A model generated the notes under the pieces. The model ran no database searches and was not told where the DNA came from. It saw only the letters and a program-made list of their open reading frames with translations. The position numbers and the translations under genes are program-made. From Trueperaceae bacterium (lineage in GTDB: Bacteria; Deinococcota; Deinococci; Deinococcales; Trueperaceae): a stretch of DNA of 22,286 bases. This document shows positions 21,976-22,286 of the stretch, piece by piece (positions within the stretch are counted from its first letter, which is position 1; each line of letters opens with the position of its first letter). Where the stretch lies: contig SLSM01000299.1 in assembly GCA_007130445.1 (NCBI GenBank), forward strand, positions 1-22,286. Direction: 5' to 3'.

Positions 21976-22257
21976 ATGCGCACGATCATGATCCTCGCCA
22001 CCACCGCCCTGCTCGCCGGGTTCGTCATGGCCCAACCGTTCGGCCCGAACGAGGGGCGCGGCCCCGTCGCGACGGCCGAACGCGTCGAGGCGCACGTCCA
22101 GGTCCGCGGCGACGGCGACTGCGTCGGCGCCAAGACCATGACGCGAACCGGCCGCGGTGAGGGTGGCCAGGCGATGCTGCAGCGGCAGCTGAAGGCAGCG
22201 GACGGCCAGCACGCCACCGGGCCCGTTGGCGCACAGCGTCGGGCCGGCAACCGCTGA
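21976..22257 (+). CDS. Small secreted protein of unknown function
   Basis: 93 residues. A clean signal peptide (MRTIMILATTALLAGFVMA, cleavage likely before QPFGP) is followed by a 74-residue hydrophilic, Gly/Gln/Arg-rich mature part with one cysteine (in GDGDCVGAK) and no recognisable domain. It appears largely disordered apart from a possible helix around GQAMLQRQLKAADG. AAAGGAG (21963-21969) sets ATG 21976. An in-frame start 42 bases upstream would destroy the signal peptide and is rejected. It is transcribed divergently from the mannosidase and shares an upstream sequence block with the peptide gene at 15071. No function can be assigned. The last 29 bases of the window hold nothing recognisable. 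Confidence 0.7.
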   Translation: MRTIMILATTALLAGFVMAQPFGPNEGRGPVATAERVEAHVQVRGDGDCVGAKTMTRTGRGEGGQAMLQRQLKAADGQHATGPVGAQRRAGNR

Positions 22258-22286
22258 GTTCGAACGCGGCGACGTCCACACGTCCC

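Noticed and set aside
1..22286. CRISPR arrays, tRNA/rRNA genes, insertion sequences, attachment sites, replication origin
   Set aside because: Reading through found no regularly spaced repeats, cloverleaf-like intergenic sequence, transposase-like protein or DnaA-box clusters.

Overview
The window is a 22.3 kb piece of a high-GC (visually about two thirds G+C) bacterial chromosome. Genes are packed tightly, start on ATG or GTG, and mostly have GGAGG-type ribosome sites. There are no tRNA, rRNA, CRISPR or transposase signals. The gene style (CUT2 sugar importer, a TPR/BTAD regulator with its DNA-binding part at the C terminus, GH38 mannosidase, ComEC-like hydrolase next to a DUF3006 protein) would fit Deinococcota such as Trueperaceae. 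That is only a lean; other high-GC phyla are not excluded.

Region 1 (1-11726, all +) is one long, translationally coupled catabolic operon. In order it encodes the C-terminal part of a SorC-family sugar-responsive regulator, an SDR dehydrogenase, a CUT2 (ribose/Lsr-type) ABC importer (binding protein, double ATPase, permease), a pyruvate/acetoin-dehydrogenase-like complex (E1 alpha, E1 beta, a free lipoyl-domain protein and a free E2 catalytic domain), an FGGY carbohydrate kinase, a second SDR and a glycerol-1-phosphate-dehydrogenase-like enzyme. Most junctions overlap by 1-8 bases. The logic is import, oxidation of a polyol or sugar to a keto form, phosphorylation, and TPP/lipoate-dependent cleavage to an acyl-CoA. 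The substrate cannot be named from sequence. E2 is split, lacks the peripheral-subunit-binding domain and has Asn in place of the usual Asp of the HxxxDG motif. No E3 is present in the window.

Region 2 (12010-12921, +) is a seven-bladed YVTN-type beta-propeller without a signal peptide. It converges on a large TPR plus wHTH-BTAD transcriptional regulator (12955-14976, -).

Region 3 (15071-16886, +) reads divergently from that regulator and is the most unfamiliar part. It holds a 34-residue one-helix peptide, a 139-residue protein with an acidic N-terminal third and six cysteines, a trypsin/V8-like serine protease with an N-terminal extension but no signal peptide, and an 82-residue carboxypeptidase-regulatory-like beta-sandwich whose start overlaps the protease stop. 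I do not recognise this as a described system.

Region 4 (16916-21803, all -) holds an exported ComEC-type metallo-beta-lactamase hydrolase with a helix-hairpin-helix tail, coupled to an exported DUF3006 protein. Upstream of these, and separated by a strong hairpin, is a 1100-residue GH38 alpha-mannosidase. Divergent from the mannosidase is a 93-residue secreted protein (21976-22257, +). It is preceded by a sequence block nearly identical to one found before the Region 3 peptide.
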